From the NCBI RefSeq assembly GCF_036417845.1, contig NC_090020.1:45430425-45494424 (forward strand): DNA of 64,000 bases. The letters run 5' to 3'. A program made the position numbers and the translations under genes. The notes beneath the pieces are model-generated. The model was not told where the DNA came from. It made no database searches and worked only from the letters and a program-made list of their open reading frames with translations. How positions within the stretch are numbered: the stretch's first letter is position 1; every line of letters starts with the position of its first letter. The stretch is from Apteryx mantelli (lineage: Eukaryota > Chordata > Aves > Apterygiformes > Apterygidae). Of the stretch, positions 1-11,640 are shown in pieces.

Positions 1-760
1 CCGAGTAAGGGGGGCACAACCGAGCACGCAGGGGAGCCCTGCTGCCAGGGGGGTGCCCCAGGGTGCCGGGGGGAAGCTGCCCTGCGTACCGGGGGAGGCT
101 AGCGAGCGGGGCCGCAGCCCCGACGGGGCAGCCCGGGCACCGCCGCGCCGTGGGCAGCGCCCCGCCGCCCCCCTCGCCCTGGCGGCCCCTCCAACGGCCC
201 CGCTCCGGCCCCTGCATCAAACCCTCCGGAGCCCCCCGGGTGCCCATCGGCCCACGGCGGTGTTTCGTCGAAGCGCCCCGGGAACCGCTTCGGGAGCCGC
301 CGAGGGGGGAGCGAGGGGCCGAGCCCACCCCCGCCGAGGGCATCGCCTCGGAGGTTTTAAATCCGGCCTTATCTCGGTTTCAGAGAAAGTTCCTGTGCAT
401 TTTCGGGGAATGATTCTCACGCGTGAGTCATGAGGGAAACCCAGGAGGACAGCCGCCTCCGCGGGAGGAAAGGCTTGTGTTTTTTGTTTTGTTAATTTTT
501 TTGGCCAATTGAGCTGGGAACGGGCCGAGACAGATTAGCCAACACTGCGTGCGTGCCTGCCTGAGTGGGTTTTTTTTCCCCCCTCTCCTTCCCTCCCTCC
601 CCTTCCTCCCGCGGCCGCGCTGGTCCTGCCTCCCGCCCCACCTGGCCCCGGCGGGGCGGCCCCGACCGGCCCCCGGCGCAGCCCGCGGCACCTCGCTGCA
701 AACCGGCGCCTTTTCCGCCGTCGAGAGCTCGGAATCGCTGGTTTAAAGTATGGCATCAGC
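1..760. promoter_or_regulatory. CpG island, probable promoter region of a gene at or beyond the left edge
   Basis: This stretch is strikingly rich in G, C and CpG compared with the AT-rich remainder of the window, and the richness fades after about position 740. It carries a CCAAT box (505-509), an AP-1-type site (424-430) and a pure pyrimidine tract (569-610). Open frames on both strands are arginine, proline and glycine rich, as expected for translated GC-rich DNA, and none resembles a known protein. If mammalian gene order holds, the next gene downstream of SLC25A46 with a CpG promoter would be WDR36, transcribed leftward. I could not find a WDR36 N-terminus here, so the assignment is inference. 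The transcription direction cannot be read from the sequence. Confidence 0.7.
416..430. promoter_or_regulatory. 12-bp perfect palindrome overlapping an AP-1-type site
   Basis: ctcacgcgtgag at 416-427 is its own reverse complement and contains a CACGCG/CGCGTG core. TGAGTCA at 424-430 matches the AP-1 consensus and overlaps the right half of the palindrome. Its place inside the CpG island makes a regulatory role plausible. Binding is inferred from sequence only. Confidence 0.4.
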
Positions 761-2117
761 GGTGGGTTTTTAAAATCTAGTCCCAAACCACTGCTTTAAA
801 ATTGCTACTATAAAATCCATTGCACTAATCGGCATGCAGCAGCAGAGCAGGTGCTTTGAGCTTTGGCCGTGCTCAGCTCGTCCTTAGCCCTTGAGAGCTG
901 CTGTCCCACAGAGTGCGTTTGGTCACAGCACTGAGTCGCAGGCGATGTGTGCCCTGCATACGGGCGCAGGAGGGGTCTTACCAGGGTGCTGCCATGCATC
1001 ACCCTTCCGGTGTTGCCAAACAAGCCAACAACCCCCCAATTTCTGAAAGGTTCTTATTATCCAGAAACTGTTGGGATTTTCTTATATGAGGCAAACTCAT
1101 GTGCCACCTTTCTCTAGGGCTTTCTGTCTGAAGTCATTAACGGGCTTCATAAAGCTTAGTAAAGCCCTCATACGATATTTCTAAATAGCTGTGTTTCTCA
1201 TTTTACAGCTGGATAAATAAAGGCACACCCTTTATGAGTAAAGAGACTCAGTTAAGGTGAGTTTCGCGATACTCATGAAAACTGGCAGCATAGCTGACAG
1301 GAAGCCTATGAGTTATCTCTGAAACTCATCTAAGGAAGAAATTCAGGACCAATAAAATATTATTATTTAGCTTTCCGCTGTTCATTTGTCCTTTCTAAAC
1401 AGAACATAACAACCCTCTGAATAGTTAAATAAAGATGATGACTCATTTTGGCTTTAATGTGAGTACCATTGGGCTGAAATTTTCTTCCATCACTGTCAAT
1501 ATGCACATTTCTTTGGTCTTATGTATGTTAGCAGTAGAACAAAGTTGCAGCAAACACTGGCAACATAATCAGATCAGCAAATGAAAAGTAAATATTTAGA
1601 AGGAACCAAAAATTTATATAGCTATAAATGACAATTCGCCATTCAAAAAATGCTTCTAAGTAAAATCAGATGAAAGACTACTAAGAAAAAAGAAATCTAC
1701 TTACCTTCTTTTTAATTGCTTTTTCGTATGTGAAAAATCCTGTGAATAAATAGTATCTGTCAACAACTTTGTTCTCCTCTACCTTAATTTCCACCAACAA
1801 TAACCTCAGGAATGATAAATTATGATAAATATGATTTGAAGTCTATTTTCTATTTTAACTCCCTCAAAGTTCTTAAAAGCATTCAATTACTAGCATATGT
1901 ACCAGAGAGACAGAAAAAAGAAGAGAGAGTAATTTGGAACAATTTGTCCATTTTTATACTTCTAGCAATCCAAAACTTTTTACTTTTACTTGCTCCAGCC
2001 AAAATAGTGCGGAGGCCTGCCTTCTGACAGCAATTTTTGATCTGAGCAGTTGGCCAAATCTGAGAGATTTGCATGTGATTTCCATTAAAAGAAATAACTT
2101 GGGACAAGAGGCAGGCC
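761..2117. other. Gene-free AT-rich sequence
   Basis: No exon-like open frame, repeat family or RNA gene was recognised. Short frames (808-1023 and 1812-2107) show no protein-family features. Confidence 0.5.
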
Positions 2118-2250
2118 TTCTTTTCTTTTTCTTTTTCTTTTTCTTTTTCTTTTTCTTTTTCTTTTTCTTTTTCTTTTTTTCTTTTTCTTTTTCTTTTTCT
2201 TTTTTTCTTTTTCTTTTTCTTTTTTTCTTTTTTTTTTTTTTCTTTTTTTC
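2118..2250 (+). repeat. (CTTTTT)n hexanucleotide microsatellite, pure pyrimidine
   Basis: About 130 bases contain only C and T on the plus strand, built mostly from CTTTTT units with some longer T runs near the right end. The phenylalanine-rich and lysine-rich open frames across it are translations of the repeat, not genes. Confidence 0.95.
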
Positions 2251-5200
2251 TGATGGACTTACAGCAAATCTATGTTCTTCCCTAACACCCGCAGCCTGGC
2301 AGTCTTGTTCTTTCCTGAAGATTGATCTCACATTTGTGGTCATGCCAGAGTAGAGGAAAGATGGGATTGAGAAACAGCTGCTGCAATTTCCCTGCAGGTC
2401 GAGACGATATCTGTGTGGAGGTCCTACTTGTGTTCAGGAGCTTACTTTCTGGCTTTGGCCAGTGCCCGACCACAAGCAGCAGCTGAATGCCAGTAATGGC
2501 CTCTGCAGGCCCCTTGGAAGTGGTTCATGTGTCCCAGTCCAGAGCACCAGAGGTTACCTTGAGGTGAGCTTCGAAGTGAACAGCTTGGAGAGGATGTTGC
2601 AGCAGCTGCTGTTGGTGCACCTCAGGCTCCTCAGAGACCAAAGGACATGCCAGCAAAATGCAGGAGCGCATCTGCATTACTGGAAAACATTGAACCCTTT
2701 TGATGTAATAGACCGTGATGATGACAGCTATGTGGGTAGCTGTTGATTAGAGCATCAATGTTAGGCACATCAGCGGGACATAGACACCTGGGTCCTGAAA
2801 TGAGTACAAGATTCCTCTTTCCCAAGCCTCTTAATGCTGGGGGCTTCTACATGGTGCCTACACTTTGGGCTGAAAAGGTGTCTCAGCACAAGCAGAAGGG
2901 CCCAGGTTTGAGCAGCTAGGTGTCTTAAGTCCCACAACATCCAAACTAGCGTATCCTAGCTTTTAAGAACTTCATACAGTGATCTTAAAATTTTTCTAAG
3001 GACTTCTTGTTTTTAAAATTAACTTCTTAGCTTTTTAGGAAAGCAAGCACACTGCAGTAACAGAAGGTTCCACATGAGGAACCAGACTGATGGGCGCCTT
3101 GCTTTGGCATGATCCAGACTTCCTGCTTGAGCTAACTAATCCCAGCGGTAGGGGCCTATTGCTCTCTGTGCGCATCAGTCGCTAGAAGGAAGAAAACATA
3201 CAGTTCCAAGAGGGGTCACAGTGATTCACTGCCAGAAGAGGCCTGCAAAGACTCAGGACTCTTGTGATTAATACTGGGTCCCTTAAGGGATTGCAAGCTA
3301 TTGATTAGACATGTTTTCCTGCCCACTGCCACCACCTACTCTGTTGCCATCTCCACTTCATCTGTCCAAGCATCATCTTCCTCCACATTCCCAGTGGCAG
3401 CCTGAGTCTTGTGCCCTTTCAGTCCTATCCAGACCCCACCATTTTCTGAGTCTACCCTCAAATGCCTATTTTTAAGCTTTCCCCTTTCCTCCTTTTCTAC
3501 CTGCTGTCAAACTCCTCTTTTGCTTTCTCCTATCCCTCACTTCTATGTCTCTTGAGAAATTATAAACAAATGTCTTAAGAAGTCAGTTGCATCTAGTCTG
3601 ATTCACAAACACTCAAACACCAGAATCATAATCACATGCTTTTGGGGGGTCCCAGCTTACCAAAATTGAGACAGTTCAGGCACATTAGTCCTGCAAGACT
3701 GTACCTTATTAACATAGTTAGCTTTCTCTGAAGCATAGGTTGCATTCCCTGAGTTAATAGTTGGTCATCACAGGAGTGCTGCAATCTTTTTTTACCCCTT
3801 TCTTTCAGTTGTACTCCAGTTAAACTCAGCTATTTTTCTGTCTTGAATTTAACATATTCATGATGTCCCTACACTTTAAAATGTAGTGTTTAACGAGAAA
3901 TAGAGGAGTGAATAGAAGTGCTTTGATCAAGTCCAGTGAGCCAGTGGAAGACATCACTTCAAATCGGTAACAAAATAACTTTCATCCTACTGCTGGAATG
4001 TTATGGACATATGTTTCATTAGAACAGGATACCAACTGGATATGCCTGACCATATAACAAACCTTTTTTTTTAAATCCCCAAAGTGGGGTTATGAAACTC
4101 AGCAGAACTTTTGTTCCTGAATCATTTTAGCTCCAACCTCTAGCTTCAAAGCTGCATTTGACTAGGGTTGATGAGAAATTTTCCAGCTAGCAAAGATTAG
4201 TTAGAAAACATCAGTTCCCTGAGTTTGAAATATTTCATACTAAATACCTCACTGAAGAATTGTTTTAACAGAAACCTGCCTTGATTCTTGATGGATTTAT
4301 CAAGGGAGAAACCACAAGGCCTGTATTCAGGAAAGTGAGTTAATGGCTATGAGTTCTTAAGAAAGGCAGTCTCACTGTTGTTGAAAGGAGAAAACTGAAA
4401 GGGCCACCCTTTCATTGAGCAGTCACAGGATCCACAACTTCTGGAGAAGCTGAAAAACCACATCTGTCAGACTGGAAACAGTGATTTCTAAACAACATTT
4501 TGTTCTCCACCACAACTGACAATCTTAAAAAAAAGTTAGTAGCATTTTCCTTTTCCTCTCTCTGCTCTTTCATGTACTCTGTTGCTTACTTAATGTAATG
4601 ACCATTTCATCAAACGTTTCTAAACGTTTCAGTTGCATGCTCTTTAACAGTCGTATAATCAGATGAATCTGTGGAATTAAAGAACACTTGAAAGGATGAA
4701 CTCGTAAGGCAATTTTTTTTTTCTCACTGAACTTAGTAAACTAAGTAGCTGATTTAAATCAGAAATGACTGAGCGAAAGATAAGCTCAGACTTAAAGCAA
4801 GAGTAATACTGAGCTACAGCATTTACGAGGGGGAGCAAAATAACCTTAACATCACAAACAGCTTGCTACAAACCACTTTCTTATCTTGCCGTTCCTGAAG
4901 GAAGCACAGTGTTGAGCAGCTCGTACCTTTGTGCTGGTCTGGTAAAGATTTGGGGCCAATATTAGCCAATATTAGAAGGTTCAAATCAAAATGGGATCAA
5001 GCTGTGGTATTTCTAGAACTGTAGGAATGGTCAGAAATAAGCTGCTTCTCCATAATCATCTGATCTGTTTCGTACCCTTCTAAAATAAGCTTTACGTTTT
5101 ATTACAGGAATCTGGGACTTAGCTGAATTCCTTTTGCTCCAGAAAGAAAAATGTGCCAGAAATCTGCTCCGTGTAAATAGCATTGAATTATATTTTGCCA

Positions 5201-7644
5201 AGAGAGTTTGCCAAGTAGAGTAATGGATAAATGTAATACAGCCACAGGGAAAGAAAAAGGAAATTACTGCTTACTAGTGCCACAGGGATGTCTAAGTCTC
5301 ACTTCACTGCCAGTTCCAGTACCGTCGCCCAGAACTGCAGTCCTCAGTGCTGGCATGTTACCCAGGGACGCTTACATCCTATAGAAAAGCCTCTACCCAG
5401 AAATATTGCAGAGTAACATCCCAGATGACATCCAGGACCCCTTCCATCTCACGGCCTTTGAGGGAAAACTTGGATGGGCATCTGGCCCTGTGGACATGAC
5501 TCACAGGCTCCAGACAGCCCAATAAGCTACAGCAAGCAGTGGCACCTTATGGGAGTCAGACCTTGGTGCATGCTCTCATCCCTGTGCCCTGGGGGAGGAA
5601 CCGTCCTTTCCCACCCAGCCTTTGGAGGGAAGAGCAGCCGCCCGGGGGTGAGGGGTCCTTGCCGTGGCCTCTGGAGGTGGCCACTTCTCTGGCTTTGCTT
5701 CTGGGAGGACTGAAAAGGGAGCTTTCGCCTTCCACCAGAAACCCCTCCCTCCTGAAGCACACCTGATAGCACGCACCATGGTGCGCTTGTCCCAGAAGCC
5801 ACTGGCTCACTGCATGGGATGAGGAACTGCTTTGCTTGTGTGAGGCTAGCAAAGCTGGAGCCCAGGCAAAATGTGCGCAAGGCCTACCCTTTTCACCATA
5901 TTCACTTATCTCACATCCAAGGTTTCACCTCCCTGCTCATCCCGGGCCACACACCGATTCCTGGTCACAGGTGGCCGTGTGCTCTTGCAGCCCTGTTTCC
6001 CTTCCCTGCTTACTCTTTCCAAAAATCTGCTTTCAAATAACTCAAGTGTCTTTCAGCAAATTAATCTCCTATATGTTTCTGCTTAATCTTTCTGCTCATG
6101 TTATCTGGTAACGCAAAACAGATTGAGCAAAGGGTAGAGGGTAGAAGTAGTGGCTTTTACACTTACGGGAGAGTCCAGGGCCCAAACGGGGCGTATCGGT
6201 TCAGACCTGCTGTTGGTGTGGGCTAGTTGCAGTCTTGGCTTGGCCAGCAAGAAATGTTTTCCAGATGAGTTTTGTGCAATGTAGAAACAGTGTGGGGTAG
6301 AGCCATCAGAATGGGGTTTGAGCCAGCGACAGACATTTAACTGGTCGGGGTTGAAGCTGGCGCCCAGGCAGAAAAGCGCTGAGCTGGCGCTGGGTCTGTG
6401 TTTAGTCCTGGGTGTCAGCGGGACAAGCAGGAAAACAAAACTTCTTCCCTGCCAATTTAGATCTGTGCTTAAACAATGTTAGGGAGATAGTTCTTCTCTG
6501 CAGAGCACCAGAAACTTCAGGCTTCACGTGCTGTGGGGACACGACCAGCCCCATGGGGCAGCACGGTGACAGCCACCTGTGTGACCGGCTATCGGCCAGG
6601 GAGCAGATAAACCTCCGCCAGCCTCCACGCAGCCATACGACTCCTGCAGTCACGGCCAGCAGAGCTCGGAACAAAGTTGCAGAAGAGGATGGGCAAGGGG
6701 TCTGGCCTCCAGACAAGAGGGCAGGGAAGGGGAAAAGGAAATCATGGGGGCTTCAGGGCTCCTTGCAGGGAGGCAGCAGGAGCGTCCCACTGTCCTGACT
6801 TTGCCTGCACGGCCGGAGCGCTGCCCCGCTCACTGCTGGGCTCCCGGCGCCAGGCGTGCAACACGGGTGGCCCTGCCACGGGAAGCGGGGCTCGACCTGC
6901 GGGGAGGTGAAAGCTGAATGCTTGCTCTGTGCCAGTTTATAGGAAGGGATGATGAAGGAGAAATGGAGAACGAGGCCCTTCTGTAAGTGATGGCAAGCTC
7001 TGGTAGATTAAATGAAACTGCAGAACGTCAGTTTTAAGGGCTGGATGAGCACATTCAGAAAGGCTGCTACTGTGAAATGCCTATTTCCTCATGCAGATAT
7101 ATCTCTGTTTATGCCTCTCGATGAAAACTATTAGTAATGAGCAACAGCTACAGCCAACTCATTTTGATGCTTGAAAGTTATAACTATTTGTAAGTTGGCA
7201 ACCAGTATCTCAAACACACTTTGAAGGGCTGTGAAGAAAAGGGTACGAAGACCCATGACATCTCTGTGAAACTGGCTATTTCAGTCGTTTGTGACTTTGC
7301 AGTTACTGAGCCAATCTTTTTTCCTGGTCTTGTGAATCTCAATTCACCGTGTGTTATACAATGCAAAATAAACCGAGGCAGATGTTTTCAACTCCACTTT
7401 TTTTTTTTTTTAAGAGAGCTGCACTCTGATTTTCTAATTGAGGAGGGAGATGGAAAAGCAGCAGAATCATGGTTTATGGGACTGGAAGGGAACCTGCTAT
7501 CTCAGGTACAGCATCAAGCAGTCGCTTGCACTGACTGTGTCCCAGCCTTCAGTATATACCAGTGCTCACACAAGGGTAGCCCAGACAGAGACCCATTGGC
7601 AACAGACCTTTTGTTTTTTTAGTCCAAAATATTCTCCCCCTAGC

Positions 7645-7671
7645 AAAAAAAAAAAAAAAAGAAAAAAAAAA
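7645..7671 (+). repeat. A-rich tract
   Basis: Sixteen A residues, one G, then ten A residues. There is no sign of an attached retrotransposed gene upstream. Confidence 0.85.
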
Positions 7672-9103
7672 GAATTGAAACTGAAATTCACCCCAATCCT
7701 GATATATTCCATATGTACCCACCGCCTTAAAATAAAGAGTTACTGAAACACAATAAGCAGGCAGAAATGTTCCTAACAACAGTCTTTGAAAGATTAAAGT
7801 TCAGCATCATGGTATATGGGGAAAAATAGTGCGAAATAAACATTAATTAACAGAAGTATGGCATATACATTTAATAACTTTCTTCAAGTAAGAGGTACTA
7901 AAAACACTAAACAAGAGGTAAAATATTTTAAAGGGAAAGATAGACTGCAGAGAGTATAAATTTAGGTACTTCGTTTCCAGTAAAATATGCTGATATTTAT
8001 AATATCAAGACTAAATAACTAGGAGACAGTAAGAATTTAGACATGACATTTTCAAAATACATTATTCGAGGACTCTGTCCTAAATATATAGGATAGATAG
8101 GTTTTTAAAAGAAGTTTTTTAGTTTTCAGAAGGAAGAGCCATCATTAGCTATGAGTATTTTTTAACTCCTTAGATTACAGATTATTCTGTGCTGGAGCTG
8201 AACAGTATATAATTTATATTGCTAGAAAAGCATTTTGATCTTAATTGGCAAGAAAAGGGTTAAAATAGAGGCAGGTTCTTCATACCAAGAACCTTCTCTG
8301 TGGCAGAAATAACTATATTTTTATTGTAATATTATACCTTATCCCAACTTTATCCAGCTTTTTGTATTGAACTATAAAGTTGACATTCCTAATGGTCTGC
8401 AGATCTGAAATTGTTTAGAAACACAGCAATCTGCAGATTTAGATTTCATGTTCTGTTAGGCTATTTCTACCGAGTTGAAACTTTGAGAACCTCCTCACCC
8501 TGTCTTGTTTTTGATGTAGCAGAAACAGCCGTTACAACCAGATCCCTATAAAACTGTGAGTCAAGAAAGCCTGGAAGGCTGGCCAGCCGTGCACGGCTTC
8601 GCGTTTGCTTTTCTTAATAGACATTCTCTCCTCATCACTTGTGTGCCAGATTTTATTTGGGAAGCCTTCCAGTAGAAACTGATATGCCTTCTTTAGCCCT
8701 TCTCTCCCTTACAACTTTCCTTTCTAGAACATTTTATACTCTTCCTTTTCCTCCTCAGTATTTTCTGGCTGTCAGAAACAGTCTGAAATGAATGACAGTC
8801 TAGTTCAGATGCACGAAATGTCAATAGCTACAATCCCCCCAAAATGGACGTGGTAAAGTGGGTTTTAAATACTTCCCGTCTCTCCCTGCTGAGACCTGAT
8901 GATGATGAGATATTTTGTCTTCAGCATTAGAACAACTTTCTCACTGTGAATCAGTTGCTTATAAATTATTTCATTCACTTAAGTCATGGTTGCGGAGAAA
9001 ATACCTATAGACTTCACACACAAAACAACTTTCCTGGTATTTAATACGTATCTTTTAACTGTACTTAAATCCAGGGAGGTTGCTAGCTCAACTGGTGTAA
9101 ACT

Positions 9104-9128
9104 CTGGCATTCTGAACTAGAATGCCAG
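9104..9128. repeat. Short perfect inverted repeat
   Basis: ctggcattct (9104-9113) and agaatgccag (9119-9128) are exact reverse complements separated by five bases. No transposon terminus or RNA family was recognised around it. Confidence 0.6.
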
Positions 9129-10009
9129 GGGGCCAGGTTTTACAAATGGCTTTCTTATTATTAACAGGTACTTGTTCCCCAGTCCTGATCTCTATGTAAG
9201 AGCCATTGGGAGTCCAGCTTCAGAAGCCTCATTTTCAAACCGTTTTGTCATATCTGACTTAATGGTGCATACTTGAGTAGCATTTGTCATTTCTGCGAAT
9301 TTTACAAATCTTATTACTCATTTGGTAATCAGCATCTGTACTGTTTAACCAGTAAAGTCTAAAGAAAATCAATAGAGTCAGTCACTTTACTCCCAAACTT
9401 TGACCATATGGTTTGGTGTCCCTGTTTGTGAATAATCCGTCCTGGCTTCTCTTCAATTTTGTTGGTCCTTTCTTGCGGCCTCTTCCCTGCAGCACTGCAT
9501 TTACCTAAACCACTCTTCCTATGTCTGCATGAGTCTCAGGCTCCCTAGCTCACAAACCACATTCAGTACATTTCTAAAACTCCAGTGAGGCCACGCGCAA
9601 GAGCAAAATCCCCCTTTCAAGCCCATGCTTTGAACACAAACCTGGATTTTCAGGGTTCAGAGCAACATCTTCCATCTCATGCATTAGAAAGTGCTTCCTT
9701 CTCCTGACTGACATGAGGAAAAGATTTATGTTCCATGGCAAGTCGTACAGCCTTGTGAAAGCATCTTGGCATTGGTCTTTATCAACATCCCAGCATCAAT
9801 GCTCTGTTTCCCAATTATGATTTTCTTGGAAATCTTTGCTGAAATCTGGAAAAGCCAGAAACACAAGTTTCCTCATACTTTCAGCTATGATACATAGTTA
9901 ATTTTAGCTTCTTTCTCCAGTTTGCACTTGGGGAACTCACATGGCTGATGGATTCCAAGCCATTTATCATGTTCTTAGCACAAATGTCAGGAAATCAGGC
10001 TCTAAAGTT

Positions 10010-10530
10010 CTGCAAGATCACCAGAACTGGACCACATAGGTTCACGGTCTGGAAGTCTCCAGAGCTTTCGTACCACGTCACGGGAGCTTTCCTGAAGGTC
10101 TTGAGGAAATATGAGATAGCTCCCTGACCTGTTTCTAGGAAACAAACTGGATAAAAACAACAGTGTGTTGGAAAGGCATGTTGGACATGCTCTGCTGCAA
10201 ACTCTACAGACCCTGAAAAGACCAAAGCCTCCATCCTCCTTCAGGCTAAGAAGGAGGAACCACATGGGTGCCCCCACCTGAACAGTGTGTTCAAGCACTG
10301 TTTGCTGCTTCTCCCTGCTCCCTGGAGTTGTGTTGCTCCAGGATGACTGTTATCAAGATTAATAAGTTTTGTGCACCTGCATTTTGAGTATGCGTACTAA
10401 ATCAGGTCACCCCAAGAAGGTTCCGACCTTGGGGTACTTTTGGTGAAATGCCTTGTTAAGTTTAATAAAAGGTGGTAAAATACTTAAAGTGTGTGCAGGT
10501 TATGTTCATGCAGTGAAACACTGAATATCA
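10010..10530 (+). mobile_element. Probable endogenous retrovirus LTR, sense orientation
   Basis: The right part has the layout of an LTR R-U5 region. A GC-rich hairpin (10409-10435) is followed by a polyadenylation signal AATAAA (10464-10469) and then GT-rich sequence to about 10530. The text on both sides resembles LTRs of avian ERVL-like elements as I remember them. The left boundary is a guess, no TG...CA termini or target duplication were fixed, and no internal retroviral genes follow. If correct this is a solo LTR or a truncated remnant. A repeat-library search would settle it. Confidence 0.5.
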
Positions 10531-11404
10531 TAGCAAATGAAAAAATAAACACACACTTTATGTTTTGATGTGTAACAGACCACGAAAATGGTTCAGATAA
10601 ACTAGGATGAAGAAAATTATTTTCCAGGATTATTTTCCTTGCTTAGATTTTAGAAGTAAACCCAGTTAATGAAAAATACCATTTCCCAATCTTCCTTTAG
10701 CTTTTAATTTTGAAGAAAAAAGTGCATGCCTGAGCAACCACTGGCCTGAATGCAGTCATAAGGGAGGCAAAGCGCCTTTCTGAGACATTCAAACTCTCGC
10801 CCATTCCTGAGTCAGGACAGGCAGCCAAATAGATCAATCCAAACACTGAAAATATGAGAATTAAAAAACAAACAGCCCAGGTACTCCCTTCGATGAGTAT
10901 CCAGACTTGGCTGCTTTTATCAGAAATGAGGTTATGAATATGACAATTCTTGGATCTAAGAAAGATGGCAGGTCTGTGAAGTTGTAAAGTCAATGAGAAA
11001 ATGGTGCTTCACGGAGTTTTTCAAAAAAATTGGGGTGAGAGGTTTGAATTTTCATAGGTCTAAAGATTAAATTCTCTTTCCTACATGTTGGGTTAGCAAT
11101 TTTTGACTGACACATATTTTTCTGCTTGCAGGAGTTAAATCTAGTGGTGAATTACTCTGTCTCGGTGAAGAGGACTTGATAACATTTTTACACATAGCTC
11201 TGGATAAAGTGCTTCTGACCTTTTTCTTTTGTAGCTGTACAAAAAGGGAAAGAAACTTTTGATGATGCTATTTATATACAAATCACAAGGTATCCTACAT
11301 TCCGGGCCATGAAACCACTCAAAGCACATGTTTAACCCCACTAGCTGGCACCACTCAGGACCACAACAAATAAATTAGCTAATTGGAGGGACAGTTAGAT
11401 ATTA
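10531..11404. other. Gene-free sequence
   Basis: Nothing recognised. A minus-strand frame (10697-10993) includes a hydrophobic stretch preceded by a splice-acceptor-like pyrimidine run, but it resembles no known family. Confidence 0.45.
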
Positions 11405-11640
11405 AAAAGCTTTCTGTGCAGACATTACAGAAGAAAGCATACCATTCTCAAGCTATCATTTGTTAGGAACAGAAACAAAGCAAGCCCTTAAATAACCCAG
11501 ATTATGAAATGAATCTGATTACAGATCTTCCAAAGCGTGTTGCACAGACATTGCAAAAGAAGTATGCCATTTTAACTCCAGGGTTTGTTAGGAATGGAAA
11601 GGAAATGGGTTCTAAAATAGCTCAGATTATACAAGCTCAG
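11405..11640 (+). repeat. Diverged tandem duplication, period about 126 bp
   Basis: Two consecutive copies can be aligned by eye. The anchor cagacatt occurs at 11419-11426 and again at 11545-11552, 126 bases apart. It is followed in both copies by matching blocks including tttgttaggaa and cagattat at equivalent offsets. The copies differ at many positions, so the duplication is old. The period is a multiple of three, and the second copy lies in an open frame (11509-11709) while the first copy carries a stop in that frame. No family was recognised. Confidence 0.7.

Larger units (their letters stand above)
2251..10009. other. Gene-free region with scattered short frames
   Basis: No recognisable gene. 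Two GC-richer patches stand out, 5280-5860 and 6500-6910. Open frames of 60-128 codons there lie on both strands and overlap each other, which fits composition rather than coding. The stretch 2380-2900 also has open frames but no identifiable domain. An A-rich tract lies at 7645-7671. The remainder is AT-rich and featureless by eye. Confidence 0.5.

Noticed and set aside
53..786. Several overlapping Pro/Arg/Gly-rich frames in the CpG island
   Set aside because: They occur on both strands and in several frames, as expected for GC-rich DNA with few stops. None resembles the N-terminus of WDR36 or another protein.
1954..2353. Frames of 129-139 codons on both strands
   Set aside because: Most of each is the translated CTTTTT repeat (poly-Phe/Ser or poly-Lys/Arg). 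There is no domain outside it.
2462..2746. 94-codon frame as a possible transposase N-terminus
   Set aside because: The leucine/glutamine-rich start loosely recalls HARBI1-like proteins, but no nuclease motif follows and stops come soon. Too weak to call.
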